From Halomonas sp. A11-A (GTDB taxonomy: Bacteria; Pseudomonadota; Gammaproteobacteria; Pseudomonadales; Halomonadaceae): 64,000 nt of DNA. Below, in pieces: positions 20,527 to 31,238 of this stretch. The stretch's first letter is position 1. Each line of letters opens with the position of its first letter. The position numbers and the translations under genes were made by a program. The stretch lies in NCBI RefSeq assembly GCF_003182195.1, contig NZ_QGTM01000001.1, positions 186,001 to 250,000 of the forward strand, written 5' to 3'. The notes under the pieces were generated by a model, which saw only the letters and a list, made by a program, of their open reading frames with translations, was not told the DNA's origin and ran no database searches.

Positions 20527-21846
20527 TCACTCCTTGATGCGGTACTCGGCGCTGCGCGCGTGGGCGGTCAGCGACTCGCCGCGGGCCAGCACGGAGGCCA
20601 CCCGGCCGAGTCGGGACGCTCCCTCGGCGGAGCAATGGATGATCGAGGAGCGCTTCTGGAAGTCGTAGACCCCGAGCGGCGAGGAGAAGCGCGCGGTGCC
20701 CGAGGTGGGCAGCACGTGGTTGGGGCCGGCGCAGTAGTCGCCGAGCGCCTCCGCGGTATAGCGGCCCATGAAGATGGCCCCGGCGTGGCGAATCTCCGGC
20801 AGCCAGCCCTCGGGGTTGGCCACCGAGAGCTCCAGGTGCTCGGGGGCGATGCGGTTGATCAGCGCCACCGCCTCCTCGCGGCTGGCGCACCGGATCAGGG
20901 CGCCGCGACGGGAGAGCGACGCGCGCACGATCTCCTCGCGCTCCAGGGTCGGCAGCAGCCGATCGATGGCGGCCGCCACGGCGTCGAGGTGCTCGGCGTC
21001 CCAGCTCACCAGGATCGACTGGGCATCCTCGTCGTGCTCCGCCTGGGAGAAGAGGTCCATGGCCAGCCACTCCGGGTCGGTGCCACCGTCGGAGACCACC
21101 AGGATCTCCGAGGGGCCGGCGATCATGTCGATCCCCACCTGGCCGAACACCGCGCGCTTGGCCGTGGCCACGTAGATGTTGCCGGGCCCGACGATCTTGT
21201 CGACCCGCGGCACTGTCTCGGTGCCGTAGGCCAGCGCCGCCACCGCCTGGGCACCGCCCACGGTGAAGACCCGGTCGACGCCGGCCAGGTGGGCGGCGGC
21301 CAGCACCAGCTCGTTGAGCACGCCGTCCGGGGTCGGCACCACCATAATGATCTCGCGCACCCCGGCCACGTGGGCGGGAATGGCGTTCATCAGCACCGAG
21401 GAGGGATAGGCCGCCTTGCCCCCCGGCACGTAGATGCCGGCGCGGTCCAGCGGCATCACCTGCTGGCCCAGCACGCTGCCGTCGGCCTCGGTGTAGTGCC
21501 AGGACTCGGGCTTCTGACGCTCGTGGTAGACGCGGATGCGCTCGGCGGCCTGGGCCAGCGCCTCGCGCTGCTCGGCGGGCAGGCCGTCATAGGCCTGGCG
21601 CAGCCGTTCGGCGGACAGGGTCAGCTCCGCCATGCCGGTCGCCGAGAGGCGATCGAAGCGGTTGCTGGCCTCCACCAGGGCCTCGTCACCGCGGGCCTTC
21701 ACCGCCGCGATGATCTCGTCGACGCGGTGCTGCACCGCGGCGTCGGAGACCCCCTCCCAGGCCAGCAGGGTCGACAGGCGGTCTTCGAAGCTCGCCTCGG
21801 CAGTGGCAAGCCGGGCGATGCCGGAGGGGGCGGTTGTCTCGGTCAT
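20527..21846 (-). CDS. hisD: HisD, histidinol dehydrogenase
   Basis: HisD catalyses the last two steps of histidine synthesis, oxidising histidinol to histidine with NAD and zinc. The protein (439 residues from ATG 21846) contains [70 protein letters not shown] and [23 protein letters not shown], all family signatures. ATG 21861 and TTG 21864 are possible upstream starts adding a few residues; 21846 has a GGAAG upstream and gives the usual length. It is downstream of hisG, a his pair attached to murA as in pseudomonads. Confidence 0.95.
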   Translation of the reverse strand: MTETTAPSGIARLATAEASFEDRLSTLLAWEGVSDAAVQHRVDEIIAAVKARGDEALVEASNRFDRLSATGMAELTLSAERLRQAYDGLPAEQREALAQAAERIRVYHERQKPESWHYTEADGSVLGQQVMPLDRAGIYVPGGKAAYPSSVLMNAIPAHVAGVREIIMVVPTPDGVLNELVLAAAHLAGVDRVFTVGGAQAVAALAYGTETVPRVDKIVGPGNIYVATAKRAVFGQVGIDMIAGPSEILVVSDGGTDPEWLAMDLFSQAEHDEDAQSILVSWDAEHLDAVAAAIDRLLPTLEREEIVRASLSRRGALIRCASREEAVALINRIAPEHLELSVANPEGWLPEIRHAGAIFMGRYTAEALGDYCAGPNHVLPTSGTARFSSPLGVYDFQKRSSIIHCSAEGASRLGRVASVLARGESLTAHARSAEYRIKE

Positions 21847-21965
21847 GGCAGCTTCCGTCATCAATCGGGGAGGACTCTATTGTTCGGGCCCGGGGGCCAG
21901 GGGGCAAGGGGGCTTGAGCTATGGCGTCGAGACGCCATGGCTATCATTCCTCCAACCCCGCCGGT

Positions 21966-22616
21966 TCAGGCCAGGGTTTCCCGGCGCGCGGCCACGGCCT
22001 GGCCGAGGCGCTCCAGCAGCGGCTTGATGCGCGCGTGCTTCATGGTCATGGCGGCCTTGTTGACCACCAACCGGGTGGAGACCTGCGCGATCAGCTCGCG
22101 GGGCTCCATGCCGTTGGCCCGCAGGGTGTTGCCGGTGTCGACGATGTCGACGATCTCGTCGGCCAGGTTCATCAGCGGGGCCAGCTCCATGGCGCCATAG
22201 AGCTTGATCACCTCGGCCTGGATGCCCTGCTCGGCGTACCAGCGGCGCGCCACCCCGACGAACTTGGTGGCCACCCGGCGCCTGGCGCGGGCCGGCTCGG
22301 CCCCGACGATCCCGGCGGTCATCAGCTTGCAGCGGGCGATCTCCAGGTCCAGCGGCTCGTAGAGCCCCTCGGCGCCGTGCTCGAGCAGCACATCCTTGCC
22401 GGCGACCCCCAGGTCGGCGGCGCCCAGCTGCACATAAGTGGGCACGTCGGTGGCGCGGATCACCACCAGCTTGACGTCGGGCAGGTTGGTGTCGAACAGC
22501 AGCTTGCGGCTCCTGCCCAGGTCCTCGGCCGGGGTGATGCCGGCATCGGCCAGCAGCGGCAGGGTCTCGTCGAGTATGCGGCCCTTCGAGAGGGCCAGGA
22601 TCAGTTGTTTGCTCAT
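21966..22616 (-). CDS. hisG: HisG, ATP phosphoribosyltransferase (short form)
   Basis: HisG condenses ATP and PRPP in the first step of histidine synthesis. The 216-residue product starts [18 protein letters not shown] and has the PRPP-binding segment [16 protein letters not shown]. It lacks the C-terminal ACT-like regulatory domain of the long (E. coli-type) enzyme. Short forms work with the HisRS-like subunit HisZ, which is not in this window. ATG 22616 was chosen over the upstream in-frame extension. It lies 19 bp downstream of murA. Confidence 0.95.
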   Translation of the reverse strand: MSKQLILALSKGRILDETLPLLADAGITPAEDLGRSRKLLFDTNLPDVKLVVIRATDVPTYVQLGAADLGVAGKDVLLEHGAEGLYEPLDLEIARCKLMTAGIVGAEPARARRRVATKFVGVARRWYAEQGIQAEVIKLYGAMELAPLMNLADEIVDIVDTGNTLRANGMEPRELIAQVSTRLVVNKAAMTMKHARIKPLLERLGQAVAARRETLA

Positions 22617-22635
22617 GCTCTTGCCTTGGTCGTCC

Positions 22636-23910
<1,275 letters not shown>

Positions 23911-24165
23911 TCAGGCACCGGCGTTTTCCGGCGCGCTTTCCCACTGCGCCGGGGTATAGGTCTTGATGCTCACCGCGTGCAGGGCGCCGGAGGCGATCTC
24001 GTCGGCCAGCGCCCCGTAGATGAGCTGCTGGCGCTTGACCGGCGACAGGCCCGAGAAGACCTCGCCCACGGCCACCACCTGGAAGTTGCAGCCTTCGCCC
24101 TGAATATGGAACTCGCAGCCTTCGATGCGCGCATCGAGCAGCGCCTTGACGTCGCTGGGGTGCAT
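23911..24165 (-). CDS. ibaG: IbaG, BolA-family protein
   Basis: IbaG is a small BolA-fold protein that binds iron-sulfur glutaredoxins. The 84-residue product matches the E. coli length and shows CEFHIQGEGCNFQVVAVGEVFSGLSPVKRQQLIYGAL and VSIKTYTPAQW. Start ATG 24165 has CAGGAG 9 bp upstream. It sits between mlaB and murA, its conserved location. Confidence 0.93.
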   Translation of the reverse strand: MHPSDVKALLDARIEGCEFHIQGEGCNFQVVAVGEVFSGLSPVKRQQLIYGALADEIASGALHAVSIKTYTPAQWESAPENAGA

Positions 24166-24288
24166 GGTGCGGCACTCCTGTCTATTAAACGGGAAGGCCA
24201 CCGGGCGCGGCGCGGCCGATGGCACGAAACGGGGATGGCCCATGGTAATGAAAAGCGCGTCGCTTGGCGATCTCGGCAGGCCATCGCC

Positions 24289-24624
24289 TCAGGCAGCGTC
24301 GCTCTCCACCGGGAGCAGGCGCTCCAGTCCGGCGAGGTCGGTGAGCCGGCGCAGGGCCGGCGAAAGGCGCACCGCCTGCAGCTTGAGGCCGGCGGTGCGC
24401 GCGGCCCGGGCCCACTCCAGCAGCACGCTGAGCGCCGCACTGCTGACGTCGGCCACGCCGGTGAGGTCGAAGCTGACCCGGGTACCGGCGGGCTGGCTGG
24501 CGAGCCAGCCGCGCCCCGCCTCGGCCAGGGCCGCGGCGGCCTCGAAGCCCACCCGCCCCTCGACCTTGAGCGCGCTGCCGTCGGCCTCCAGGCAGACGTC
24601 CGCGCCCTCGAGCAGCCGGGTCAT
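24289..24624 (-). CDS. mlaB: MlaB, STAS-domain subunit of the Mla phospholipid transporter
   Basis: MlaB is the cytoplasmic STAS protein that stabilises the MlaFE ATPase complex. The 111-residue product has the STAS core (VSFDLTGVADVSSAALSVLLEWARAA), with the conserved serine/threonine-rich loop. It overlaps the mlaC stop by 4 bp. Its location at the end of mlaFEDCB confirms the call more than its weak sequence conservation does. Confidence 0.9.
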   Translation of the reverse strand: MTRLLEGADVCLEADGSALKVEGRVGFEAAAALAEAGRGWLASQPAGTRVSFDLTGVADVSSAALSVLLEWARAARTAGLKLQAVRLSPALRRLTDLAGLERLLPVESDAA

Positions 24625-25274
24625 GCGCTGCCGCCCTCCTCGAGCTCCTCGACGGCCAGCTCCGGCGCCCAGTTGTTGATCACGGCGTCATAGTCGCGGC
24701 CCTGTTCGCGCATGGCCTGGTCGAACTGGTTGCGGAAGGTGAGCCCCAGGTTGATGCCGTTGACGATCACGTTGACCACCCGCCACTCGTCGCCGGAGAG
24801 GCGCAGCGAATAGCTGACCGGGTAGACCTGGCCATTGGTCGCGACCACCTCCATGTCGACGCTGGCCTGGTCCTCGTGGCGCTGGGGGCGCTGGCTGTTC
24901 AGCACCCGCAGCTCGCGATAGTCGAAGGTGACCAGGCCCTTGGTGTAGGTGTCGATCAGGGTCTGGCGGAAGGTATCGGCAAACCGCGCGCGCTGCTGGG
25001 GCGTGGCATTCTGGAAGTAGCGCCCCATCACGCTGGCCCCGATATAGCGGAAGTCGGCGATGTCATCCAGGCTCTCGTCGACCAGCGCCTTGAGCTCGTC
25101 GAGGTTGTCGGCGAAGTAGTCGCGACGCCCCTCGATCTCGGCGGTGAGCGTCTCGACGCTTTCACGGATCACCTGCTCGGGGGAGCGCTCGGGGGCGGCG
25201 CTGGCCGGCAGGGCGAACAGGGCCAGCGCCAGGCCGGCCAGCAGGGCACGCACGGGAAGAAAAAGACGGCTCAT
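24621..25274 (-). CDS. mlaC: MlaC, periplasmic phospholipid-binding protein
   Basis: MlaC shuttles phospholipid between the outer-membrane MlaA complex and inner-membrane MlaFEDB. The 217-residue product has a signal peptide (LLAGLALALFALPASAAPE) and the MlaC (Ttg2D) domain: DYFADNLDELKALVDESL, YFQNATPQQRARFADTFRQTLIDTY and GDEWRVVNVIVNGINLGLTFRNQF. It follows mlaD by 44 bp. Confidence 0.95.
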   Translation of the reverse strand: MSRLFLPVRALLAGLALALFALPASAAPERSPEQVIRESVETLTAEIEGRRDYFADNLDELKALVDESLDDIADFRYIGASVMGRYFQNATPQQRARFADTFRQTLIDTYTKGLVTFDYRELRVLNSQRPQRHEDQASVDMEVVATNGQVYPVSYSLRLSGDEWRVVNVIVNGINLGLTFRNQFDQAMREQGRDYDAVINNWAPELAVEELEEGGSA

Positions 25275-25318
25275 GCAGAAACTCTCCTTGAAGGGGGCAC
25301 AAAGCGGTACCGCTCAGG

Positions 25319-25783
25319 TCAGTCGCTCATCATGTTGGACAGGAACTGCTGGATGAGTTCTTCCAGCACCACGGCCGACTGGGTGTCGCGAATGGTGTCG
25401 CCGTCGGAGAGGGTCTCGGGGTCGCCGCCCACGCTGAGCCCGATGTACTGCTCGCCGAGCAGCCCCGCGGTGAGGATCGCCGCGGTGGTATCCCGGGAGA
25501 GCCTGTCCTCCAGGTCGCCGTTGAGCTCGAGAATCACCCGGGCATCGTACCAGTCGGTGTCGAGCTCGATGGCCGAGACCCTTCCTACGGTGACACCGGC
25601 CATGGTGACCCGCGCCCGCGGCTTGAGGCCGCCGATATTGGCGAAGTTGGCCTCCAGGCGGAAGGTATCGCCGGGCGCCTGGAAGGTCAGGCCGCTGACC
25701 CGCAGGCCGAGGAATACCAGGCCGAGGATGCCGGCGAGCATGAACAGCCCCACCCCCAGCTCCATCATCTTGCTGCGCTTCAT
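25319..25783 (-). CDS. mlaD: MlaD, MCE-domain subunit of the Mla transporter
   Basis: MlaD is an inner-membrane-anchored MCE protein that forms a hexameric lipid channel. The 154-residue product has an N-terminal helix (MELGVGLFMLAGILGLVFLGLRV) and one MCE domain with FANIGGLKPRARVTMAGVTVGRVSAIELD and ILTAGLLGEQYIGLSVGG. It follows mlaE by 54 bp. Confidence 0.95.
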   Translation of the reverse strand: MKRSKMMELGVGLFMLAGILGLVFLGLRVSGLTFQAPGDTFRLEANFANIGGLKPRARVTMAGVTVGRVSAIELDTDWYDARVILELNGDLEDRLSRDTTAAILTAGLLGEQYIGLSVGGDPETLSDGDTIRDTQSAVVLEELIQQFLSNMMSD

Positions 25784-25837
25784 CGTTTCTCTCCGAACAT
25801 CAGGCTTGCGGGGCGTCTCTTCCTGTCGGGCATCCGC

Positions 25838-26620
25838 TCAGGAGAGGCCACCGAACATCACCGCGGTCAGCACGAAATCGAGGCCGAGCACGGCCAGTGA
25901 GGAGTAGACCACGGTACGGGTGGTGGCCCGGGAGATTCCCTCCGAGGTGGGCACCAGGTCGTAGCCCTGGAACACCGCGATCCAGGTCACCACCACCGCG
26001 AACACCAGGCTCTTGACCATGCCGTTGCCCACGTCACCGATGAACTCGACGCTGGACTGCATGTTGCCCCAGTAGGAGCCCTCGAAGACGCCGAGCCACT
26101 CCACGCCCACCAGGTAGCCGCCGTAGATCCCCACCACGCTGAAGCCGATGGTGAGCAGCGGCAGGGCCACGAACCCCGCCCACAGCCGCGGGGCCACCAC
26201 CCGGCGCAGCGGGTCGACGCCGATCATCTCCATGCTGGTGAGCTGCTCGGTGGCCTTCATCAGGCCGATCTCGGCGGTCAGCGCCGAGCCGGCGCGGCCG
26301 GCGAACAGCAGCGCGGCCACCACCGGCGCCAGCTCGCGCAGCAGCGACAGCGCCACCATCTGGCCCAGCGCCTGTTCGGCGCCGAAGTCCACCAGGATGG
26401 TGTAGCCCTGCAGCGCCAGCACCATGCCGATGAAGAGCCCCGAGACCAGCACGATGGCCAGCGACAGCACCCCCACGAAGTGCATCTGGCGCAGCCACAG
26501 GTGCCAGCCCTCCCGGCTGGGCACGCCCACCGCCGACTGGGCCACGAAGATGCCGGCCCGGCCCAGCGACTCGAGAAGCTCGCAGCCGCGCCGGCCGAGG
26601 CTGGTGATCCGCCCGATCAT
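25838..26620 (-). CDS. mlaE: MlaE, permease of the Mla phospholipid transporter
   Basis: MlaE is the multi-spanning permease of the ABC system that keeps outer-membrane lipid asymmetry. The 260-residue product has the family pattern [73 protein letters not shown] and the conserved C-terminal [11 protein letters not shown]. It overlaps mlaF by 4 bp. Confidence 0.96.
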   Translation of the reverse strand: MIGRITSLGRRGCELLESLGRAGIFVAQSAVGVPSREGWHLWLRQMHFVGVLSLAIVLVSGLFIGMVLALQGYTILVDFGAEQALGQMVALSLLRELAPVVAALLFAGRAGSALTAEIGLMKATEQLTSMEMIGVDPLRRVVAPRLWAGFVALPLLTIGFSVVGIYGGYLVGVEWLGVFEGSYWGNMQSSVEFIGDVGNGMVKSLVFAVVVTWIAVFQGYDLVPTSEGISRATTRTVVYSSLAVLGLDFVLTAVMFGGLS

Positions 26621-27429
26621 CGCCGCCCTCCCGCATTGAGGATATCGGTAAAGAAGTCCACCGCCGGATAGTGGAAAGGCACCGGGCCGTCGGGCTCGCC
26701 ATGCACGAACTGGCTCACCCGGGGGTCCTGGTCCACGTCGAGCCCCTCGGGGGTGCCGTGGGCCATCACCTGGCCGTCGGCGATCACATAGACGTAGTCG
26801 GCGATGGTCAGCGTCTCCTTGATATCGTGGGAGACCACGATGGAGGTGAGCCCCAGCGCCTCGTTGAGGCGCTTGATCAGCTGCACCAGCACGCCCATGG
26901 AGATGGGGTCCTGGCCGACGAATGGCTCGTCGTAGAGGATCAGCTCGGGGTCCAGGGCCATCGCTCGGGCCAGCGCCACCCGGCGTGCCATGCCGCCGGA
27001 GAGCTCCGCCGGCATCAGGTCGCGGGCGCCGCGCAGCCCCACCGCCTCGAGCTTCATCAGCACCAGGTCGCGAATCATCGCCTGGGGCAGATCGGTGTGA
27101 ACGCGCAGCGGGAAGGCGACGTTCTCGAACACGCTGAGGTCCGAGAAGAGCGCCCCGCTCTGGAACAGCATGCCCATGCGCCGGCGCATGGCGAACAGCG
27201 CCCGGCGCGACTGGCGATGCACGTCTTCGCCGTCGATCAGCACGCGGCCGGCATCGGGGACCAGCTGGCCGCCGATCAGCTTGAGCAGCGTGGTCTTGCC
27301 GGTGCCGCTGGGACCCATGATGGCGGTAATCCTGCCCCGCGGGATGACGAGATCGACGCCGCGGAAGATCTCCTTGTCACCCCGCGAGAAATGCAGACCC
27401 TCCACCACCACGAAGGGAGTGTCACTCAT
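26617..27429 (-). CDS. mlaF: MlaF, ATPase of the Mla phospholipid transporter
   Basis: MlaF is the ABC ATPase of the MlaFEDB complex. From ATG 27429 the product is 270 residues, with Walker [10 protein letters not shown] (about 39-47), signature LSGGMARR, Walker [14 protein letters not shown] and the H-loop VVSHDIKE. An in-frame ATG at 27474 would add 15 residues (MFDNYPQGSGRVDEP). Neither start has a strong Shine-Dalgarno site. It is the first gene of the minus-strand mla run. Confidence 0.95.
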   Translation of the reverse strand: MSDTPFVVVEGLHFSRGDKEIFRGVDLVIPRGRITAIMGPSGTGKTTLLKLIGGQLVPDAGRVLIDGEDVHRQSRRALFAMRRRMGMLFQSGALFSDLSVFENVAFPLRVHTDLPQAMIRDLVLMKLEAVGLRGARDLMPAELSGGMARRVALARAMALDPELILYDEPFVGQDPISMGVLVQLIKRLNEALGLTSIVVSHDIKETLTIADYVYVIADGQVMAHGTPEGLDVDQDPRVSQFVHGEPDGPVPFHYPAVDFFTDILNAGGRR

Positions 27430-27595
27430 CGGCTCGTCAACTCTTCCGGAACCCTGGGGATAATTATCGAACATCGTATCCTAACTCCCCGGGCCTGCGC
27501 CAGCGACACGCTCTTCTCCCCTCCCCCGACGCCTTGCACTCCCCGAGGCCAGCGCGTTTAATGCGCCCTTCCCGCTTCTCCGCCAAGGACACCGC

Positions 27596-27646
27596 ATGCT
27601 GGTACCGCTGATCGTCGTGCTGCTGGGCCTCGCCGCTGCCCCTTGA
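27596..27646 (+). pseudogene. Possible remnant of the yrbG-type Ca2+/Na+ antiporter gene
   Basis: A 17-codon frame (16 residues, MLVPLIVVLLGLAAAP) starts at ATG 27596, with AAGGA six bases upstream, and ends at the TGA at 27644-27646. A hydrophobic start of this kind is how YrbG antiporters begin, and yrbG normally lies between mlaF and kdsD. Here the rest is missing. The stop overlaps a TTG (27643) in the kdsD frame. It could instead be an unrelated leader peptide. Confidence 0.45.
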
Positions 27647-27678
27647 GTGAACCCGTGCAACAGGCAACAATCATCGCC

Positions 27679-28674
27679 ATGACCCAACAGACTCCCCAGG
27701 CCCCACACGCCTCGCCGCTGCGCGACAGCGCCCGGCGCACCCTGCGCCTCGAGCAGCAGGCCATCGGCGCGCTCATCGCCCGCCTCGACGCCGACTTCGA
27801 CCGCGCCTGCCAGCTGATTCTCGCCTGCCGCGGCCGGGTGGTGGTCACCGGCATGGGCAAGTCCGGCCATATCGCCGGCAAGATCGCCGCTACCCTGGCC
27901 AGTACCGGCACCCCGGCCTTCTTCGTGCACCCCGGCGAGGCCAGCCACGGGGACCTCGGCATGATCACCCCGGGGGACGTGGTGCTGGCGCTCTCCAACT
28001 CCGGCGAGACCGCCGAGGTGACCGCCCTGCTGCCGCTGCTCAAGCGCATGGGAGTGCCCCTGGTCAGCATGACCGGCCGCCCCGCCTCGACCCTGGCCCG
28101 CCACGCCGAGGCCCACCTCGACGCCGGCGTGGAACGCGAGGCCTGCCCGCTGGACCTGGCGCCCACCGCCTCCACCACCGCCGCCCTGGCGCTGGGCGAT
28201 GCCCTGGCGGTGGCGCTGCTGGAGTCTCGCGGCTTCACCGCGGAGGAGTTCGCCCTCTCCCACCCCGGCGGCAGCCTCGGCAAGCGGCTGCTGCTGCGCG
28301 TGGCCGACCTGATGCACGACGGTCCCCGGTTGCCCATCGTGCCGCTGGGCAGCCCGCTACGCGACGCCCTGCTGGAGATCACCCGCCAGGGGCTCGGCTT
28401 CACCTGCGTGGTGGACGACCAGGGCCGGCTGGCCGGGGTCTACACCGACGGCGACCTGCGCCGCACCCTGGACCAGCACAGCGACCTCTCCGGCCTGACC
28501 GTCGACACGGTGATGACTCGACCCGGCAAGCGAGTGGCACCGGAGATGCTGGCCGCCGAAGCGGTGAAGCTGATGGAGGACCACCGCATCTCCGCCCTGG
28601 CGGTGGTCGACGACAACGACCGGCCGGTCGGCGCCCTGCACATGCACGACCTGCTCGCCAGCGGCGTGATCTGA
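27679..28674 (+). CDS. kdsD: KdsD, D-arabinose 5-phosphate isomerase
   Basis: KdsD converts ribulose 5-phosphate to arabinose 5-phosphate, the precursor of Kdo in lipopolysaccharide. The product (331 residues from ATG 27679) has a SIS domain with VVVTGMGKSGHIAGKIAATLASTGTPAFFVHPGEASHGDLGM and ALSNSGETAEVTALLP, then two CBS domains (about 210-330). In-frame TTG 27643 and GTG 27655 are alternative starts. TTG 27643 overlaps the stop of the small upstream frame (TTGA), which would allow coupled translation. It starts the kds-lpt-rpoN run. Confidence 0.95.
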   Translation: MTQQTPQAPHASPLRDSARRTLRLEQQAIGALIARLDADFDRACQLILACRGRVVVTGMGKSGHIAGKIAATLASTGTPAFFVHPGEASHGDLGMITPGDVVLALSNSGETAEVTALLPLLKRMGVPLVSMTGRPASTLARHAEAHLDAGVEREACPLDLAPTASTTAALALGDALAVALLESRGFTAEEFALSHPGGSLGKRLLLRVADLMHDGPRLPIVPLGSPLRDALLEITRQGLGFTCVVDDQGRLAGVYTDGDLRRTLDQHSDLSGLTVDTVMTRPGKRVAPEMLAAEAVKLMEDHRISALAVVDDNDRPVGALHMHDLLASGVI

Positions 28675-28700
28675 CCCTCACCCCCCGAACCGGAGCTCCC

Positions 28701-29258
28701 ATGCCCCACACCCTCCCGCTGCAAGACCCCCGCCTGGTGGACCGCCTGCGCCGCATCCGCCTGCTGGCCCTGGACGTCGATGGCGTGCTCACCGACGGTC
28801 AGCTCTACTTCCAGGCCGACGGCATCGAGATCAAGGCGTTCAATGTGCAGGATGGCCACGGCCTCAAGCTGCTCAAGCGTGCCGGCATCGAGGTGGCGCT
28901 GATCACCGGCCGCGACTCCCCGACGGTGAGCCGCCGCGCTGCGGCGCTGGGCATCCCGCACGTCTTCCAGGGGGTGGAGAAGAAGCTGCCGGTGCTGCGC
29001 GACCTCTGCGCCCGCCTAGGCCTCGAATTCGACCAGGTCGCCTACTGCGGCGACGACATGCCAGACGTGGGCGCCATTCGCCGCGCCGGCGTGGGCATCA
29101 GCGTGCCGAACGCCCCGGAGTACATCCAGAAGCACGCCGACTGGGTCACCGTGAAGGGCGGCGGCCAGGGCGCCGCCCGCGAGATCGCCGACACCCTGCT
29201 CAAGGCCCAGGGCCACTGGGACGCCGTGATCGACACCTACCTGCACGGGGCCGGCTGA
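28701..29258 (+). CDS. kdsC: KdsC, Kdo 8-phosphate phosphatase
   Basis: KdsC removes phosphate from Kdo 8-phosphate. The 185-residue HAD-family protein lacks a cap domain and shows DVDGVLTDG with nucleophile D25 and D27, LITGRDS, and YCGDDMPDVGAIRRAGVGISVPNA. It follows kdsD by 26 bp and feeds the same Kdo pathway. Confidence 0.96.
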   Translation: MPHTLPLQDPRLVDRLRRIRLLALDVDGVLTDGQLYFQADGIEIKAFNVQDGHGLKLLKRAGIEVALITGRDSPTVSRRAAALGIPHVFQGVEKKLPVLRDLCARLGLEFDQVAYCGDDMPDVGAIRRAGVGISVPNAPEYIQKHADWVTVKGGGQGAAREIADTLLKAQGHWDAVIDTYLHGAG

Positions 29259-29262
29259 GCCC

Positions 29263-29847
29263 ATGGCCCTGCCGCGGCCGTCGTTTCGGGTCTGGCTCTT
29301 CCTGCTGCTGCTGGCGCTGGGTGGCATGCTGGTGCTGCTCGACTCGCGCAGCGTCAGGGAGCCCGGCGCGGTCCCCCGGGACGAAGCCGGCGAGCCGGAC
29401 TTCTACCTGGAGGGGGCACGACTGACCCGCTTCGACGGCGAGGGGCGCGCCCATCAGCGCATCGAGACGCCACGCCTGGTGCACACGCCCCACGACGACG
29501 TCACCCGCCTCGAGACTCCCGACGCCCGGCTCTACGACAACGCCGGCCGGGTATGGCTGGCCGAGGCCGACAGCGGCGTGCTGGGTCCCGGCGGCAACCC
29601 GCTCACCCTCTCCGGCAGCGCCAGGCTCCACGCCCCCGAGGAGCGCTGGCAGCTCGACACCGAGGTGCTCCACTACGACGCCGAGAGCGGTCACGCCTGG
29701 AGCGACACCCCGGCCCTGCTCCAGCAGCCCCCCCAGCGCATGAGCGGCGAGCGCTTCGACGCCTGGCTCCATGACAACCGCGCCCGACTGACCGACAATG
29801 TGCGCGGCCACCATCCGCCCGAGACCCGAGAGGACCCCCAGCCATGA
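29263..29847 (+). CDS. lptC: LptC, LPS transport protein
   Basis: LptC is a bitopic inner-membrane protein that passes LPS from LptBFG to LptA. The 194-residue product has one N-terminal membrane helix ([19 protein letters not shown]) and an LptC beta-jellyroll domain ([35 protein letters not shown]). It overlaps lptA by 4 bp. Confidence 0.92.
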   Translation: MALPRPSFRVWLFLLLLALGGMLVLLDSRSVREPGAVPRDEAGEPDFYLEGARLTRFDGEGRAHQRIETPRLVHTPHDDVTRLETPDARLYDNAGRVWLAEADSGVLGPGGNPLTLSGSARLHAPEERWQLDTEVLHYDAESGHAWSDTPALLQQPPQRMSGERFDAWLHDNRARLTDNVRGHHPPETREDPQP

Positions 29848-30350
29848 AGCGAACCTCCGCCCTGCTGCTCTGCCTGCTGCTGCCGCTGGTCGCCGCGCCG
29901 ACCCTGGCCCAGGGCCGCGATGCCGAGGCCCCCATCGAGGTGGAGGCCGACCGGCTCGACCTGGACGACCGCGCCGGCACCGCGGTCTATACCGGCGAGG
30001 TGGATATCCGCCAGGGCAGCATGCGCCTGACCGGCGATCGGGTGGAGATCCAGCGCAACGCCCAGGGCCAGCTCTCCCGCGCCATCGCCACCGGCGAGCG
30101 CGCCTATCTGGAGCAGCAGCCCGACCCCTCAGAGCCCATGGTGCGCGGGTGGGGCCGCACCATCATCTACCACGTGGCCGAGCGGCGTATGGAGCTGATC
30201 GACCGCGCCGAGCTGCACCAGGGCGGCGATACCTTCGACGGCGGCTATCTGGAGTACTTCCTCGACCGCCGCGTGGTCCAGGCCCGCAGCGAGGGCGAGG
30301 GTGTCGAAGGACGCCAGCGCATCCGCATGACCCTACAGCCCGAGCAGTAA
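29844..30350 (+). CDS. lptA: LptA, periplasmic LPS bridge protein
   Basis: LptA polymerises into the periplasmic bridge that carries LPS to the outer membrane. The 168-residue product has a signal peptide ([19 protein letters not shown]) and an OstA-like domain: [40 protein letters not shown]. The start overlaps lptC (ATGA), and the stop lies 8 bp before lptB. Confidence 0.95.
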   Translation: MKRTSALLLCLLLPLVAAPTLAQGRDAEAPIEVEADRLDLDDRAGTAVYTGEVDIRQGSMRLTGDRVEIQRNAQGQLSRAIATGERAYLEQQPDPSEPMVRGWGRTIIYHVAERRMELIDRAELHQGGDTFDGGYLEYFLDRRVVQARSEGEGVEGRQRIRMTLQPEQ

Positions 30351-30358
30351 GGCCGCCC

Positions 30359-31084
<726 letters not shown>

Positions 31085-31098
31085 CCACAATCCCCTGA

Positions 31099-31127
31099 TA
31101 TGCCTGTCGTTATTAGATGACGGCATA
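31099..31127. repeat. Inverted repeat upstream of the rpoN promoters
   Basis: TATGCC plus GTC on the left pairs with GACGGCATA on the right across about 10 bases, with one unpaired T. It lies 15-43 bp after lptB and just upstream of the putative sigma-54 site. It could be an lptB terminator or attenuator, or a protein-binding site. Confidence 0.4.
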
Positions 31128-31138
31128 CCGATTGCGGG

Positions 31139-31155
31139 TGGCACAGAAGTTGCTT
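31139..31155 (+). promoter_or_regulatory. Putative sigma-54 (-24/-12) promoter of rpoN
   Basis: TGGCACAGAAGTTGCTT matches the -24/-12 consensus TGGCACG-N4-TTGCW at every defined position except one. The GG and GC elements have the required 10-bp spacing. It points at rpoN, whose ATG is about 84 bp downstream. A sigma-54 promoter here would make rpoN autoregulated. Confidence 0.6.
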
Positions 31156-31164
31156 AACAAGCGC

Positions 31165-31193
31165 TTGCATGCCCGCGTCGCCCGCGCTAGGGT
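31165..31193 (+). promoter_or_regulatory. Putative sigma-70 promoter of rpoN
   Basis: TTGCAT (31165-31170), a 17-bp spacer and TAGGGT (31188-31193) lie 45 bp before the rpoN start. It is a moderate match and lies directly downstream of the sigma-54-like site. Confidence 0.45.
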
Positions 31194-31238
31194 GAGGCCT
31201 TCCGGCCACTTCCCGGCACAAGAGGGCAGACGATCACG

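Noticed and set aside
27643-27678. TTG 27643 or GTG 27655 as the kdsD start
   Set aside because: Possible through coupling with the upstream stub, but neither has a Shine-Dalgarno site and the extra residues are not family-like. ATG 27679 was kept as the call, with the alternative noted.
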